DNA of 63,475 nucleotides from an uncultured Bacteroides sp. (GTDB lineage Bacteria > Bacteroidota > Bacteroidia > Bacteroidales > Bacteroidaceae): assembly GCA_900544075.1 (NCBI GenBank), contig UQTJ01000018.1, forward strand, positions 1-63,475, given 5' to 3'. The notes under the pieces are model-generated. The model was given only the letters and a program-made list of their open reading frames with translations, was not told the origin of the DNA and did not search any database. Positions 1 to 8,649 of this stretch are shown piece by piece (within the stretch, counting starts at the first letter, position 1; every line of letters starts with the position of its first letter). The position numbers and the translations under genes are program-made.

Positions 1-54
1 CAGAGCACGTGATTTGTAATCTCGGGGTCGTTGGTTCGAATCCGACAAGAGGCT
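1..54 (+). tRNA. tRNA-Thr (TGT), 5' end outside the window
   Basis: This is the 3' two thirds of a tRNA. The anticodon loop reads TTTGTAA, giving anticodon TGT (Thr). The T arm is GTTGG-TTCGAAT-CCGAC (30-46), followed by the 3' acceptor strand AAGAGGC and discriminator T54. No CCA is encoded, which is usual in this group of bacteria. The 5' acceptor strand and part of the D arm lie before base 1. An intrinsic terminator follows at 65. Confidence 0.9.
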
Positions 55-64
55 CGAAGGAAAT

Positions 65-93
65 CAGGTTGAACGTTCAATCTGGTTTTTTTT
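65..93 (+). terminator. Intrinsic terminator of the tRNA transcript
   Basis: An 8-bp stem, CAGGTTGA (65-72) with TCAATCTG (77-84), closes an ACGT tetraloop and is followed by a run of eight T. It lies 11 bases after the tRNA. Confidence 0.8.
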
Positions 94-146
94 GTTTTAT
101 AACACTGATGCTTTTTTTAAGATGAGAGGAGTCTGTAGAAATGATT

Positions 147-180
147 AATGCCGCCCTGATTTTCTCGGACGGCATTTTTT
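147..180 (+). terminator. Hairpin with T-run, probable terminator
   Basis: AATGCCG (147-153) pairs with CGGCATT (170-176); with one internal mismatch the stem extends by two more pairs. A run of T follows on the plus strand. It sits just past the 3' end of the minus-strand gene at 184-1284. The T-run favours plus-strand termination, for example of read-through from the tRNA. Confidence 0.5.
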
Positions 181-183
181 TTA

Positions 184-1284
184 TTATGAATACCTGAAAT
201 TGCCGGTATTGTCTTTGTCATCCATAATATGTCGTTTTCCATCTGATGTCCATCCATATGTTCTTCCTTTTTCCGACAGATTTTCAAGAACAGGACCTAT
301 TACCAAACTTAATAGGAATGCCAGTCCCGGACATACTATAAGCATTTCGCCAAGTAGCCATAGCGAGATTTGGAACATGGAAGTAAAAGTTCCGAAAATA
401 ATGCTTATGGCAATAAAAAAGAATATAGTGGTTATAGCCCCTTTTATGCCGGCATTGACAAGATTTATAAATATTGGTATTAGGTAGCATAATGCAGTTC
501 CTGCCCAGATAGTTCCTATGAAATAAACGGACAACATTCCTGCAGGCCATACGAGTAAGTAGCAGGCAACTATTGGCCAAATTTTCATTTTATCGTCGCC
601 TGACATATAAAATAATATAATGAAACTGAATTGCATTATCAGATATAGTGCCAGCAGAAGGACTCTCAGCATTGATACAGACAACTCATGATAATCAGGA
701 TTACACCACCAGAAAACATCCCAGTCGAGCATTGTGCTTAGATATACTTGAATACCTGAAGAGATTAAGAACAGAATCCCCGGAATAAGTGGTCTGAAAT
801 TGAAAAATAACATAATTATACCTATTAAGAGTAGTGAGGCTGATATAATAGGTGGTATGTAACTGTACAGGAAATGTCCGAATTTAGAGTGTGGGTCAAG
901 TTTAGTTAACTTTAATCCCATTAGTTCTGGGGCTGCCGGGCTGAAATTATCATTGGCGAAAATGTTTTTTACGCCTTCCTTATTATTTTCTGAGAATACG
1001 AGCCATCTTGCTTCTGTATAATAGTATTTACCATTATACTCTATTTTTGCAAGTATTCCTCTTGCGCTTGTAGTGTCTTCTACTACACGCGAAATGACTT
1101 TTACTTCAGTACCGTTGGGAATCCTGTATCCCTTTTCGTTTGAACGGTCAATAACTTTCGCTCTTTTGTCTTTGGTGAAAATAACATTACTTACCAAACT
1201 TTCTACACGGTACAATTGTGCAGAAATATCGCTACTAATAATAGATAATGTAATTAATACTAAAAGACGGAAAACTGTTTTCAT
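184..1284 (-). CDS. Hypothetical multi-pass membrane protein with signal peptide and SH3-like N-terminal region
   Basis: The protein has 366 residues. An N-terminal signal peptide (residues 1-22, ending near ISAQ) precedes an extracytoplasmic region with the look of a bacterial SH3-type fold (about 25-95). About six or seven hydrophobic helices follow between residues 140 and 335, then a short charged tail. I do not recognise a family that gives a function. It is transcribed alone, convergent with the tRNA at the left end of the window. The start is the ATG at the head of a typical Lys-bearing signal peptide. Confidence 0.75.
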   Translation of the reverse strand: MKTVFRLLVLITLSIISSDISAQLYRVESLVSNVIFTKDKRAKVIDRSNEKGYRIPNGTEVKVISRVVEDTTSARGILAKIEYNGKYYYTEARWLVFSENNKEGVKNIFANDNFSPAAPELMGLKLTKLDPHSKFGHFLYSYIPPIISASLLLIGIIMLFFNFRPLIPGILFLISSGIQVYLSTMLDWDVFWWCNPDYHELSVSMLRVLLLALYLIMQFSFIILFYMSGDDKMKIWPIVACYLLVWPAGMLSVYFIGTIWAGTALCYLIPIFINLVNAGIKGAITTIFFFIAISIIFGTFTSMFQISLWLLGEMLIVCPGLAFLLSLVIGPVLENLSEKGRTYGWTSDGKRHIMDDKDNTGNFRYS

Positions 1285-1397
1285 AATTAGATGATTTTAG
1301 GTTTGTATTTTGTTTATTTATTGGAAACTAACACTGTTGCGAATATAATAAATTTTTAATTAACGCTATATATTGAATGTGGTAAAAGTATAGGCAT

Positions 1398-1461
1398 AAA
1401 AAAAGGAGTACCGCTGTACTCCAACCTTTGTTAACCTTAAAATCTAATACTATGAAAAACA
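1398..1461 (-). ncRNA. Candidate small RNA ending in an intrinsic terminator
   Basis: The minus strand carries a complete small transcription unit in a 330-bp gene-free gap. A promoter (1467-1496) is followed by about 60 nt ending in a perfect 7-bp hairpin (GGAGTAC/GTACTCC, 1405-1422) and seven T. No open frame worth calling lies in it. The spacer holds TTAACAAAGG-type sequence that looks like a conserved intergenic element. The transcript start is inferred from the promoter, not measured. The hairpin could instead be a second terminator behind hisB. Confidence 0.4.
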
Positions 1462-1466
1462 CAGTA

Positions 1467-1496
1467 CAAAGGTACGGACTTTTCCGTAATCTGCAA
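1467..1496 (-). promoter_or_regulatory. Bacteroides-type promoter for the candidate sRNA
   Basis: Read on the minus strand, TTG (1494-1496) is separated by 19 bp from TACCTTTG (1467-1474). This matches the TTTG/TAnnTTTG layout of the Bacteroides primary sigma factor. Confidence 0.5.
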
Positions 1497-1567
1497 GTAT
1501 TTGGAGTAAAAAAGTGTGTTTTGTAACACTGTTTAACCAAACTGCTTTATTTGAAAATCTTGTTAAC

Positions 1568-1591
1568 AAAAAAGGAGGCAGTTAAGCCTCC
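1568..1591 (-). terminator. Terminator of the his operon segment
   Basis: On the minus strand GGAGGC (1586-1591) pairs with GCCTCC (1574-1579) around a 6-nt loop and is followed by six T. It lies 23 bases past the hisB stop codon. Confidence 0.8.
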
Positions 1592-1613
1592 TCCGTTACT
1601 TCTGTTTATAGTT

Positions 1614-2735
1614 TTATATGCATCCTTTGCTTGACGGTACTTCGAAGTGATATACATCACGTTTTACTGCCATCTTTATGCTTCTTGCAAGGGCTTTGAA
1701 AATACCTTCAATCTTGTGATGTTCGTTCTGGCCTTCAGCTTTTATATTGAGGTTCATGCGTGCAGAGTCGCTCAGCGATTTGAAGAAATGCAGGAACATT
1801 TCTGTAGGCATGTCACCTATTTTCTCACGTTTGAATTCTGCATCCCATACTAACCATGCACGTCCGCCAAAGTCGAGTGCCACCTGACACAGACAGTCAT
1901 CCATAGGCAGGCAGTAGCCGTATCTCTCTATTCCACGTTTGTTGCCTAAGGCCTTGTAGATACATTCTCCAAGGGCTATGGCAGTGTCTTCTATCGTGTG
2001 ATGTTCGTCCACTTCGAGGTCGCCTTTTACTTTTATCGTAAGGTCCAGCCCTCCGTGCTTGCCAATCTGTTCTAACATATGGTCGAAAAATCCCAAACCG
2101 GTACTTATATTGCAAGAACCGTTTCCGTCGAGGTTAAGGCTTATGTAGATGTCTGTTTCTTTTGTGGTGCGTCTTACTTCGGCTTTTCTCTCTCCGGCAA
2201 ACAGAAATTCAGCTATCTTGTCCCAGTCTTTTGTGGCAAGAGAACAGTATTCTTCCAGCGATTTCTCTTTCAGAATCTCCTTGTCGTCCTGCAGTAGTAT
2301 AGCTTTGCAGCCAAGATTCTTTGCAAGCTCAACGTCTGTAGCACGGTCGCCTATAACAAAGCTTCCGGCAAGGTCGTATTCAGGATTGTCGATATATTGA
2401 GTAAGCATCCCGGTACGTGGTTTTCTGGTAGGAGCGTTGTCCTCCGGAAAGCTTCTGTCAATACAAACATTGTCGAAGGTTATTCCTTCGTTCTCCAGTG
2501 TTTTCATTACAAGATTATGTACCGGCCAGAAGGTGTCTTCAGGAAAAGAATCTGTTCCAAGCCCGTCCTGGTTTGTCACCATTACGAACTCATAGTCCAA
2601 CTTCTCGCGTACAAAACTCAGATTCCGGAATACTTTAGGATAGAACTCAAGCTTTTCGAAAGAGTCGAGCTGATAGTCTACGGGCGGTTCTATCACTAAA
2701 GTTCCGTCGCGGTCGATGAATAATATCTTTTTCAT
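1614..2735 (-). CDS. hisB: Bifunctional histidinol-phosphatase / imidazoleglycerol-phosphate dehydratase
   Basis: The 373-residue protein joins two histidine-biosynthesis enzymes. Residues 1-165 are a HAD-type histidinol-phosphate phosphatase: the nucleophile motif DRDGT is at residues 8-12, and a Lys and GDRATD motif follow. Residues about 185-373 are the IGP dehydratase, with FDHM, DEHHTIEDT and NEHHKIE manganese-binding motifs. Length matches known fused HisB proteins. It is the last gene of hisGDCB; hisC ends 9 bases upstream. The ATG at 2735 begins MKKILFIDRDGT, the expected HAD N-terminus. The other his genes (H, A, F, I) are not in this window. Confidence 0.96.
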   Translation of the reverse strand: MKKILFIDRDGTLVIEPPVDYQLDSFEKLEFYPKVFRNLSFVREKLDYEFVMVTNQDGLGTDSFPEDTFWPVHNLVMKTLENEGITFDNVCIDRSFPEDNAPTRKPRTGMLTQYIDNPEYDLAGSFVIGDRATDVELAKNLGCKAILLQDDKEILKEKSLEEYCSLATKDWDKIAEFLFAGERKAEVRRTTKETDIYISLNLDGNGSCNISTGLGFFDHMLEQIGKHGGLDLTIKVKGDLEVDEHHTIEDTAIALGECIYKALGNKRGIERYGYCLPMDDCLCQVALDFGGRAWLVWDAEFKREKIGDMPTEMFLHFFKSLSDSARMNLNIKAEGQNEHHKIEGIFKALARSIKMAVKRDVYHFEVPSSKGCI

Positions 2736-2744
2736 TGTTCCTCC

Positions 2745-3782
2745 TTATTTATAGTTTTCAAGAGCCTCAATCAGTTTGTCATTTTCCGGACGTGAGCCGA
2801 TAGTGACTCTGAGACAGTTGTGACACAGAGTGACATTTGTGCGGTTTCTTACTATGATACCATTGTTCACCAGATAGTCGTAAATTTTTTTTGCATCAGA
2901 TACTTTTGCAAGGAAGAAATTGGCATCGGTAGGGTAGATGTGTTCGCAGCATGCCAATTTGCTGAACTTTTCTATCAGTCTGGTTCTTTCGGTAAGCAGA
3001 GTTTTCACCCATTCCTTTATCTGATATTCTTTTCCAATCATGCTGATTGCTTCGGTCTGTGTGAGGTGATTCACGTTGTATGGGTATTTCACCTTGTTGA
3101 ATACAGATATGATTTCGGCCGATGCAAATGCCATACCGAGGCGGATGGCAGCGCATCCCCATGCCTTGGAGAATGTCTGCAGTACCACCATGTTAGGATA
3201 TCTGTCGAGCATGGTTGTGAAGGAAACTTCGTCTGAGAAGTCGATATATGCTTCGTCTATGACAACTATTCCTGCAAATTCCTGCAACACCGTTTCTATC
3301 TCTTTTCTGCACAAGTTGTTACCTGTAGGATTGTTTGGCGAGCAGAGGAAGATAAGCTTGGTATTGTCGTCAGTCTTTGTCAGCAGGTCCGAAGCCTTGA
3401 ACTGGAAGTTTTCGTCAAGCAGTACTTTGCGGTATTCCACATCGTTGATGTCTGCGCATACTTTGTACATTCCGTATGTAGGGTCTATCGCTACGGCATT
3501 GTCTGTACCGGGAATACAGAATGTACGGTAAAGGATGTCGATAGCCTCATCGCTTCCGTTGCCGAGGAATATTCTATCGCAAGATACATTCTTTACCCTT
3601 GAAACCAAAGTCTTAAGTTCTGTCTGCAGAGGGTCCGGATATCGGTTGTTCGGTGAGTTGTAAGGATTTTCGTTGGCATCAAGGAATACGGATGCTGTGG
3701 CTCCTTTATACTCATCCCTTGCAGAAGAATATGGTTTCAATGACCATATATTGGGGCGTATAAGTTCGTTTAGTGGTTTCAT
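2745..3782 (-). CDS. hisC: Histidinol-phosphate aminotransferase
   Basis: This 345-residue fold-type I PLP enzyme converts imidazole-acetol phosphate and glutamate to histidinol phosphate. Visible motifs are NENPYNSP near the N-terminus, LGNGSDEAID, SPNNPTGN, VIDEAYIDF and the PLP-lysine motif TFSKAWG, followed by IRLG. Length fits HisC. It is the third gene of the operon, 11 bases after hisD and 9 before hisB, so the genes are almost certainly co-transcribed. Confidence 0.96.
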   Translation of the reverse strand: MKPLNELIRPNIWSLKPYSSARDEYKGATASVFLDANENPYNSPNNRYPDPLQTELKTLVSRVKNVSCDRIFLGNGSDEAIDILYRTFCIPGTDNAVAIDPTYGMYKVCADINDVEYRKVLLDENFQFKASDLLTKTDDNTKLIFLCSPNNPTGNNLCRKEIETVLQEFAGIVVIDEAYIDFSDEVSFTTMLDRYPNMVVLQTFSKAWGCAAIRLGMAFASAEIISVFNKVKYPYNVNHLTQTEAISMIGKEYQIKEWVKTLLTERTRLIEKFSKLACCEHIYPTDANFFLAKVSDAKKIYDYLVNNGIIVRNRTNVTLCHNCLRVTIGSRPENDKLIEALENYK

Positions 3783-3793
3783 TGTCTTTAATC

Positions 3794-5071
3794 TTATGAT
3801 TTTAGTCTTATTGTGACTGCATTCTTGTGTGCATCGAGAAACTCGTTTGCAGCCATTGTTTCTATGGTTGGTCCTATGTTCATTATACCTTCTCGTGTGA
3901 TTTCCTGGAATGTAATCTTGCGTGTGAAACTGTCCAGATTTACTCCGCTGTAGGCTTTTGCATATCCGTTGGTAGGAAGAGTGTGGTTGGTTCCCGATGC
4001 ATAGTCACCTGCACTTTCAGGAGTGTATGGGCCGAGGAATACGGAACCGGCATTTACTATCCTTTCTGCCACATGCATATAGTCTTTTGTTTCTATGATG
4101 AGATGCTCCGGAGCATATTCGTTAGACATTTCAATAGCTTCATCAATGGAACTTACCAAAATGAGTTTGCTGTGTGAAAGTGACTTTTCTGTGATTTCTT
4201 TTCTTGGTAATACAGATAGCTGTTTTTCCACTTCTTCCTGCACCGCATTGATAAGTTCCTCTGATGTGGTAATCAGTATTGACTGACTGTCAACTCCGTG
4301 TTCAGCCTGTGAAAGCAAGTCGGATGCAACGTATGCCGGATTCGCCGTCTCATCAGCCAATACAGCTACTTCCGAAGGACCTGCAGGCATATCTATAGCT
4401 ACATCGTGAAGCGATACTTCCTGCTTGGCTGCCATTACATACTGGTTGCCCGGACCGAATATCTTATATACCTTAGGAATACTTTCCGTACCGTAAGCCA
4501 TAGCTCCGATAGCCTGTACACCACCTGCCTTGAATATTCTGCTTACTCCGGCTGCCTTGGCTGCATAAAGAATGGCTGGATTGATTTTGCCTTCGCGGTT
4601 TGGAGGCGAGCAAAGAACTATTTCCTTGCAACCTGCAATCTTGGCCGGAGCCGCAAGCATAAGCACTGTAGAGAAAAGGGGAGCGGTACCGCCCGGAATG
4701 TAAAGACCTACTTTCTCAATGGCTACTGCTTTCTGCCAGCATGTAACCCCTGTTGTAGTAGTGACTTTTTGTCCCTCAAACTTCTGTGAAGCATGGAATG
4801 TACGGATATTCTCCAATGCCTTGCCAATTGCCTCTTTAAGCGTACTGTCAGTGGCTTTTTCTGCTTCGGCAAACTCTTCTTCAGTAACTTCGAGCGATGC
4901 AAGTTTCACCTTGTCGAACTTCTCTTCGTATTCAATTACGGCTTTGTCACCTTTCTCGCGTATATCTCCGAGCACCTGTAGCACAGTGTCGCGAAGTGTA
5001 GCCGTATTCAGTGTAGGACGGCTCAGAATACTTTTCCATTCTGACCGTGCGGGATATTTTATTATGTTCAT
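3794..5071 (-). CDS. hisD: Histidinol dehydrogenase
   Basis: The protein has 425 residues and catalyses the final NAD-dependent, zinc-dependent oxidation of histidinol to histidine. Family signatures are GLYIPGG, the cysteine-containing EIVLCSPP, a GPGNQYV segment, DMPAGPSEV and the metal/catalytic region around AEHGVDSQ and EYAPEHL, ending in PTNGYA and SGVNLDSF. Spacing to hisG is 40 bases and to hisC 11 bases. Confidence 0.97.
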   Translation of the reverse strand: MNIIKYPARSEWKSILSRPTLNTATLRDTVLQVLGDIREKGDKAVIEYEEKFDKVKLASLEVTEEEFAEAEKATDSTLKEAIGKALENIRTFHASQKFEGQKVTTTTGVTCWQKAVAIEKVGLYIPGGTAPLFSTVLMLAAPAKIAGCKEIVLCSPPNREGKINPAILYAAKAAGVSRIFKAGGVQAIGAMAYGTESIPKVYKIFGPGNQYVMAAKQEVSLHDVAIDMPAGPSEVAVLADETANPAYVASDLLSQAEHGVDSQSILITTSEELINAVQEEVEKQLSVLPRKEITEKSLSHSKLILVSSIDEAIEMSNEYAPEHLIIETKDYMHVAERIVNAGSVFLGPYTPESAGDYASGTNHTLPTNGYAKAYSGVNLDSFTRKITFQEITREGIMNIGPTIETMAANEFLDAHKNAVTIRLKS

Positions 5072-5111
5072 TTTTTTAGTCTTTAGTTCTTAGTTGTTAT
5101 CTTTTTTATTC

Positions 5112-5963
5112 TCAAAGAATCATCTTTTCGATAGGAAGAACCAATATACCCTGTGCGCCTATAGCTTTCAGCTTTCCTATTATATCCCAGAAACATTTCT
5201 GGTCGAGAACCGTATGTACGCTGCTCCATCCTTCTGTGGCAAGCGGCATGACAGTCGGGCTTTTTATACCCGGAAGAACTTCAATTATATCTTTCACCTT
5301 GTCAGTCGGAACATTCATCAGTACATATTTCTTGTCTTCGGCAGCCTTTACGGCATCTAATCTGAATAATAGTTCCTTGAGAATTTCCTTTTTCTCTTCA
5401 CTCATATTTTTGTTGCCAATCAGAAGAGCTTCGCTTTTCATCACCACTTCCACCTCTTTCAGATTGTTGCTGATAAGTGTAGAGCCAGAGCTTACTATGT
5501 CGAAGATGGCATCAGCCAGTCCGATACCCGGAGCAATCTCTACGGAGCCGGTTATCACGTGTATATCAGCCTTGATATTGTTCTTGTCAAGGAATTTTTT
5601 CAGAATTACCGGATAGGATGTTGCAATTTTCTTTCCGTTGAACCATTCCAGGCCGTTGTACTCTATCTCCTTGTGAAGGGCGAGCGACAGGCGGCATTTG
5701 CTGAATCCCAATCTTTGGATGATATCTGCTTCTTCCTGCTTTTCTTCAAATTCATTTTCGCCCACTATACCCATGTCTGCAACACCGTTTGCCACGCATT
5801 GAGGAATATCATCATCGCGCAGGAAGAGAATTTCTACAGGGAAATTAGTTGACTGTGTAAGCAAAGTGCGTTTTGATGTTGACAGTTTGATGTCAGCTTC
5901 TGCAAGCAGGGCCATTGTATCTTCGAACAGACGGCCTTTTGATTGTACGGCAATTCTTAGCAT
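5112..5963 (-). CDS. hisG: ATP phosphoribosyltransferase (long form)
   Basis: The 283-residue enzyme carries out the first committed step of histidine synthesis. It has the periplasmic-binding-protein-like catalytic core (AVQSKGRLFED near the start, GIGLADAIFDIVSSGSTL as PRPP loop). The C-terminal extension of about 75 residues is the ACT-like regulatory domain of the long HisG form, so feedback inhibition without HisZ is expected. It is the first structural gene, preceded by the leader peptide and attenuator at 6000-6133. Confidence 0.96.
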   Translation of the reverse strand: MLRIAVQSKGRLFEDTMALLAEADIKLSTSKRTLLTQSTNFPVEILFLRDDDIPQCVANGVADMGIVGENEFEEKQEEADIIQRLGFSKCRLSLALHKEIEYNGLEWFNGKKIATSYPVILKKFLDKNNIKADIHVITGSVEIAPGIGLADAIFDIVSSGSTLISNNLKEVEVVMKSEALLIGNKNMSEEKKEILKELLFRLDAVKAAEDKKYVLMNVPTDKVKDIIEVLPGIKSPTVMPLATEGWSSVHTVLDQKCFWDIIGKLKAIGAQGILVLPIEKMIL

Positions 5964-5999
5964 ATTTTTCGGTTTTAAAAGTTTATAATCTGTATTAAT

Positions 6000-6033
6000 A
6001 AAAAAGGCTCACCGTGGATTTTACGGCAAGCCT
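6000..6033 (-). terminator. his operon attenuator (Rho-independent terminator)
   Basis: On the minus strand GGCTTGCCGT pairs with ACGGTGAGCC (10 bp with G-T wobbles) around AAAATCC, followed by six T (6000-6005). It lies between the His-rich leader peptide and hisG. The sequence GGCTCA (plus 6064-6069 reversed) can pair with TGAGCC of the terminator's 3' arm, a plausible antiterminator when ribosomes stall on His codons. Confidence 0.85.
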
Positions 6034-6082
6034 TGAATAAATCTTTTTCTATAATGAACTGCATGAGCCATCAGCCTACCGA

Positions 6083-6133
6083 TTATTTCGTCAGGGAATG
6101 ATGATGGTGATGTAGTGCAGTTGTAAAAATCAT
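6083..6133 (-). CDS. hisL: Histidine operon leader peptide
   Basis: This 16-codon frame reads MIFTTALHHHHHSLTK, with five consecutive His codons. It lies 50 bases before an intrinsic terminator and about 120 bases before hisG. The arrangement is that of a classical ribosome-mediated attenuation leader: slow decoding of the His run would favour antitermination. It is too short for ordinary gene finders. The promoter is 23 bases upstream of its ATG. Confidence 0.85.
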   Translation of the reverse strand: MIFTTALHHHHHSLTK

Positions 6134-6155
6134 AACTTTTTCTTATTGTTTGCGA

Positions 6156-6187
6156 CAAAAGTATAGTGAAAGATTTAGAATTCCAAA
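6156..6187 (-). promoter_or_regulatory. his operon promoter
   Basis: On the minus strand TTTG (6184-6187), a 20-bp spacer, then TACTTTTG (6156-6163) match the Bacteroides primary promoter consensus exactly. The leader peptide starts 23 bases downstream. Confidence 0.7.
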
Positions 6188-6216
6188 TTTTTATTGCAAA
6201 AAGTTTGATTTTTCTT

Positions 6217-6708
6217 TCAAATTAGCGGATTGACCTCTTCCTCTTCTGTTTCGCATCCATAGAAAAACATGTCTTTCTGTGCTTTCTCTTTCGGGAAAGT
6301 GAAGTATGTACATGTAGCCCTCGTACATTCTTCTCCTTTCATATTATATATAGAAGCATCTACCAGTATTATGTTTCGTTTCTGCTCTTTGATATGTGCA
6401 CGCAGAACTACATAATCGTCTGTAGTCATTATGGATTTCATGTATCTGGTTTCCATTTTTGACGTTACGCCCGTAGTCTGAAGCTTTCTGGCTATCACCC
6501 AGGCGCATATTTCGTCTAACAGAGTGGCTTGTATTCCGCCGTGCAGTGTGTTTACCCATCCCTGATATTTTGCTTCAGGATGCCATATGCTTACTATATC
6601 ATCTCCGTCCTCGTAGAATTCCATTTTTACTCCGGCTTCGTTGTTCGGCGCACATCCGAAACAATAATAACCGTCCAGTCCTTTCCATGGGTTAATAATC
6701 TTTTTCAT
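6217..6708 (-). CDS. PaaI-like hotdog-fold thioesterase
   Basis: The protein has about 163 residues from the ATG at 6708; an upstream TTG at 6720 is less likely. It shows the hotdog features NTLHGGIQATLLDE (helix with catalytic acid region) and a GVTSKMETRYMKSI strand pair, so it probably hydrolyses an acyl-CoA. CFGCAPNNEAG near the N-terminus resembles the metal-like CFGCG motif seen in this family. It follows the Dabb gene with a 12-base gap and is likely co-transcribed with it. Substrate unknown. Confidence 0.85.
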   Translation of the reverse strand: MKKIINPWKGLDGYYCFGCAPNNEAGVKMEFYEDGDDIVSIWHPEAKYQGWVNTLHGGIQATLLDEICAWVIARKLQTTGVTSKMETRYMKSIMTTDDYVVLRAHIKEQKRNIILVDASIYNMKGEECTRATCTYFTFPKEKAQKDMFFYGCETEEEEVNPLI

Positions 6709-6720
6709 AGGCTGTTGCAA

Positions 6721-7020
6721 TTATATTTCAAAATCCACACAGGCTCTGTCTTCCTTCGCATCTTTGATAATTCCGGCTGCTGCCACATGAGCCGGATGGA
6801 CGGAGTAAGCTTTTACATCTTCCAATGAATCGAAAGTACTGTCCAGGCATATATCCCATTTCTCCGCTGGATTGATGTTTAGTCCCACATGAATATCTTT
6901 TATAAATTTGATTGTTTCCGGCAGAGCCTCGATAGCCGATTTGAAACTGTTCATTATTTCAATCTTCTCATTCTCAGACAAGCTTTCTTTCAGCTTGAAC
7001 ATAACAATGTGCTTGACCAT
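6721..7020 (-). CDS. Dabb family (stress-responsive alpha/beta barrel) protein
   Basis: The 99-residue single-domain protein starts MVKHIVMFKLKE, the typical Dabb first strand with His. It then has a DIHVGLNI strand and a YSVHPAHVAA segment characteristic of dimeric alpha/beta-barrel proteins. Exact role is unknown for most members. A candidate -7 element TATCTTTG lies at 7061-7068 (minus). It forms a likely two-gene unit with the thioesterase. Confidence 0.85.
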   Translation of the reverse strand: MVKHIVMFKLKESLSENEKIEIMNSFKSAIEALPETIKFIKDIHVGLNINPAEKWDICLDSTFDSLEDVKAYSVHPAHVAAAGIIKDAKEDRACVDFEI

Positions 7021-7168
7021 AGTTTGTATTTTTTATTAATTATAGTATTTTTGTATGCAGCAAAGATAGTGAAAGTCGAGAGCAGAAAAAACAAGTTTAC
7101 TTGATTTTTTATGCCGAGCCGCATCCTATCTTATTTAAAGATAGCATTAATTATTAAAATGTGATACA

Positions 7169-8560
7169 ATGAACAAACGTAAAGTATTAATTCCGTCGCT
7201 GATAGTTCTTGCAGTAATTTTGGTTGCAGTTTCTTTTTTTACGGTGAAGAAGGAGGAAATAAGAATTGTCCACGACGACCTTGACCAGATTATCGAGGAT
7301 AAAGAGCTTATAGTTCTGACGATTAACAGCTACGCATCGTATTTCAACTACAGGGAAGTTCCTATGGGATTCCAGTATGAATTGGCGCAGGGATTTGCAA
7401 AATCATTAGGGGTTGAGCTGAAAGTAAAGGTGCTGAATTCGGAAGTCGAACTTGTCAATGCCTTGTTGAATGGAGAGGGAGACCTTATAGCGTATAATCT
7501 GGCAATCACCAATGAACGGAAAAAAGACCTGATATATTGTGGCGAGGAAAATGTGTCGCATCAGGTTTTGGTCCAGAGATACGGTAAGGATGGTCTTGAA
7601 GATGTAACACAGCTTGTAGGAAAAGAAGTCTATGTCATGCCCGGCAAGTATGAAGAAAGGCTCGAAAACCTTAACCAGGAATTGGGTGGAGGAATAATAA
7701 TAAAAGAGGTGTCGGCAGACAGTATCAACAATGAAGACTTGATAGAAATGGTGGCCGAAGGCAAGATTGATTATACAGTAACCAACAATGAACTGGCAAA
7801 AATCAACAAGACCTACTATCCGAATCTTGATATCACCATGGAAATAAGCTTTGACCAGCGTTCTGCATGGGCTGTCAGAAAAACATCTCCCAAACTGGCA
7901 GAGGCGGCAGACAAGTGGCATAGGGAGAATATACATTCTGCTGAGTTTGAAGCCAGTGCCAGAAGATATTTCGAACTCAACAAGCATACCCCGCAAGGCT
8001 CAATCCTTTCGTTGAAAGACGGCAGAATATCCCATTATGATGATTTGTTCCGTAAATATGCCCCCCAAATAAACTGGGACTGGAGGTTATTGGCGGCCCT
8101 TGTATATACGGAGTCGAATTTCAATCCTTATGCTGTTTCCTGGGCCGGGGCAAAAGGATTGATGCAGCTCATGCCTCGTACAGCCAGACTTTATGGAGTA
8201 CCTGCAGGAATGGAGAGCGATCCGGAACAAAGCGTAAAGGGAGGTGTGAAATATATAGCCGAACTGCAGAAGATTTTTTCTAAAGTAAAAAGCGACAATG
8301 ACCGTATAAAATTTGTTCTTGCGTCATATAATTCCGGTATAGGACATGTGTTTGATGCAATGGCATTGGCAGAGAAATATGGAAAGGACAAATATCTGTG
8401 GGATGGAAATGTGGCTGTATATATGCTTCTGAAAAACAAGGAGGAGTATTATAAGGACCCTGTATGTAAAAACGGTTATTTCAGGGGTACGGAAACATAT
8501 AATTTCGTGCGCGATGTTATGACCAGAGCCGATATATATATCAGGAATATCAAGGAATGA
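7169..8560 (+). CDS. MltF-like membrane-anchored lytic transglycosylase with solute-binding domain
   Basis: The 463-residue protein has an N-terminal membrane anchor (7-26). A family-3 solute-binding domain (about 45-270) follows, then a soluble lytic transglycosylase domain (about 285-445). The catalytic Glu lies in VYTESNFNPYAVS, followed by GAKGLMQLMP and ASYNSGIGHV, the goose-lysozyme-like motifs. It should cleave peptidoglycan glycan strands in the periplasm, with the binding domain modulating activity, as in MltF. It stands alone and is convergent with thioredoxin. Confidence 0.9.
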   Translation: MNKRKVLIPSLIVLAVILVAVSFFTVKKEEIRIVHDDLDQIIEDKELIVLTINSYASYFNYREVPMGFQYELAQGFAKSLGVELKVKVLNSEVELVNALLNGEGDLIAYNLAITNERKKDLIYCGEENVSHQVLVQRYGKDGLEDVTQLVGKEVYVMPGKYEERLENLNQELGGGIIIKEVSADSINNEDLIEMVAEGKIDYTVTNNELAKINKTYYPNLDITMEISFDQRSAWAVRKTSPKLAEAADKWHRENIHSAEFEASARRYFELNKHTPQGSILSLKDGRISHYDDLFRKYAPQINWDWRLLAALVYTESNFNPYAVSWAGAKGLMQLMPRTARLYGVPAGMESDPEQSVKGGVKYIAELQKIFSKVKSDNDRIKFVLASYNSGIGHVFDAMALAEKYGKDKYLWDGNVAVYMLLKNKEEYYKDPVCKNGYFRGTETYNFVRDVMTRADIYIRNIKE

Positions 8561-8574
8561 TATAAAAAACAGAG

Positions 8575-8611
8575 GGCTGAAAGTCTATGGGGAAAACTTT
8601 CAGCCTTGTTT
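8575..8611 (+). terminator. Terminator after the lytic transglycosylase gene
   Basis: GGCTGAAAGT (8575-8584) pairs perfectly with ACTTTCAGCC (8596-8605), loop of 11, followed by TTGTTT. It separates two convergent genes. Confidence 0.75.
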
Positions 8612-8649
8612 AAGCATAAATGATGAAAAATGAGTGTTTAATTATTTCT

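Noticed and set aside
1452..1526. 24-codon plus-strand frame beginning MKNTVQRYGLF
   Set aside because: Overlaps the minus-strand promoter and candidate sRNA; no ribosome site or plus promoter is evident.
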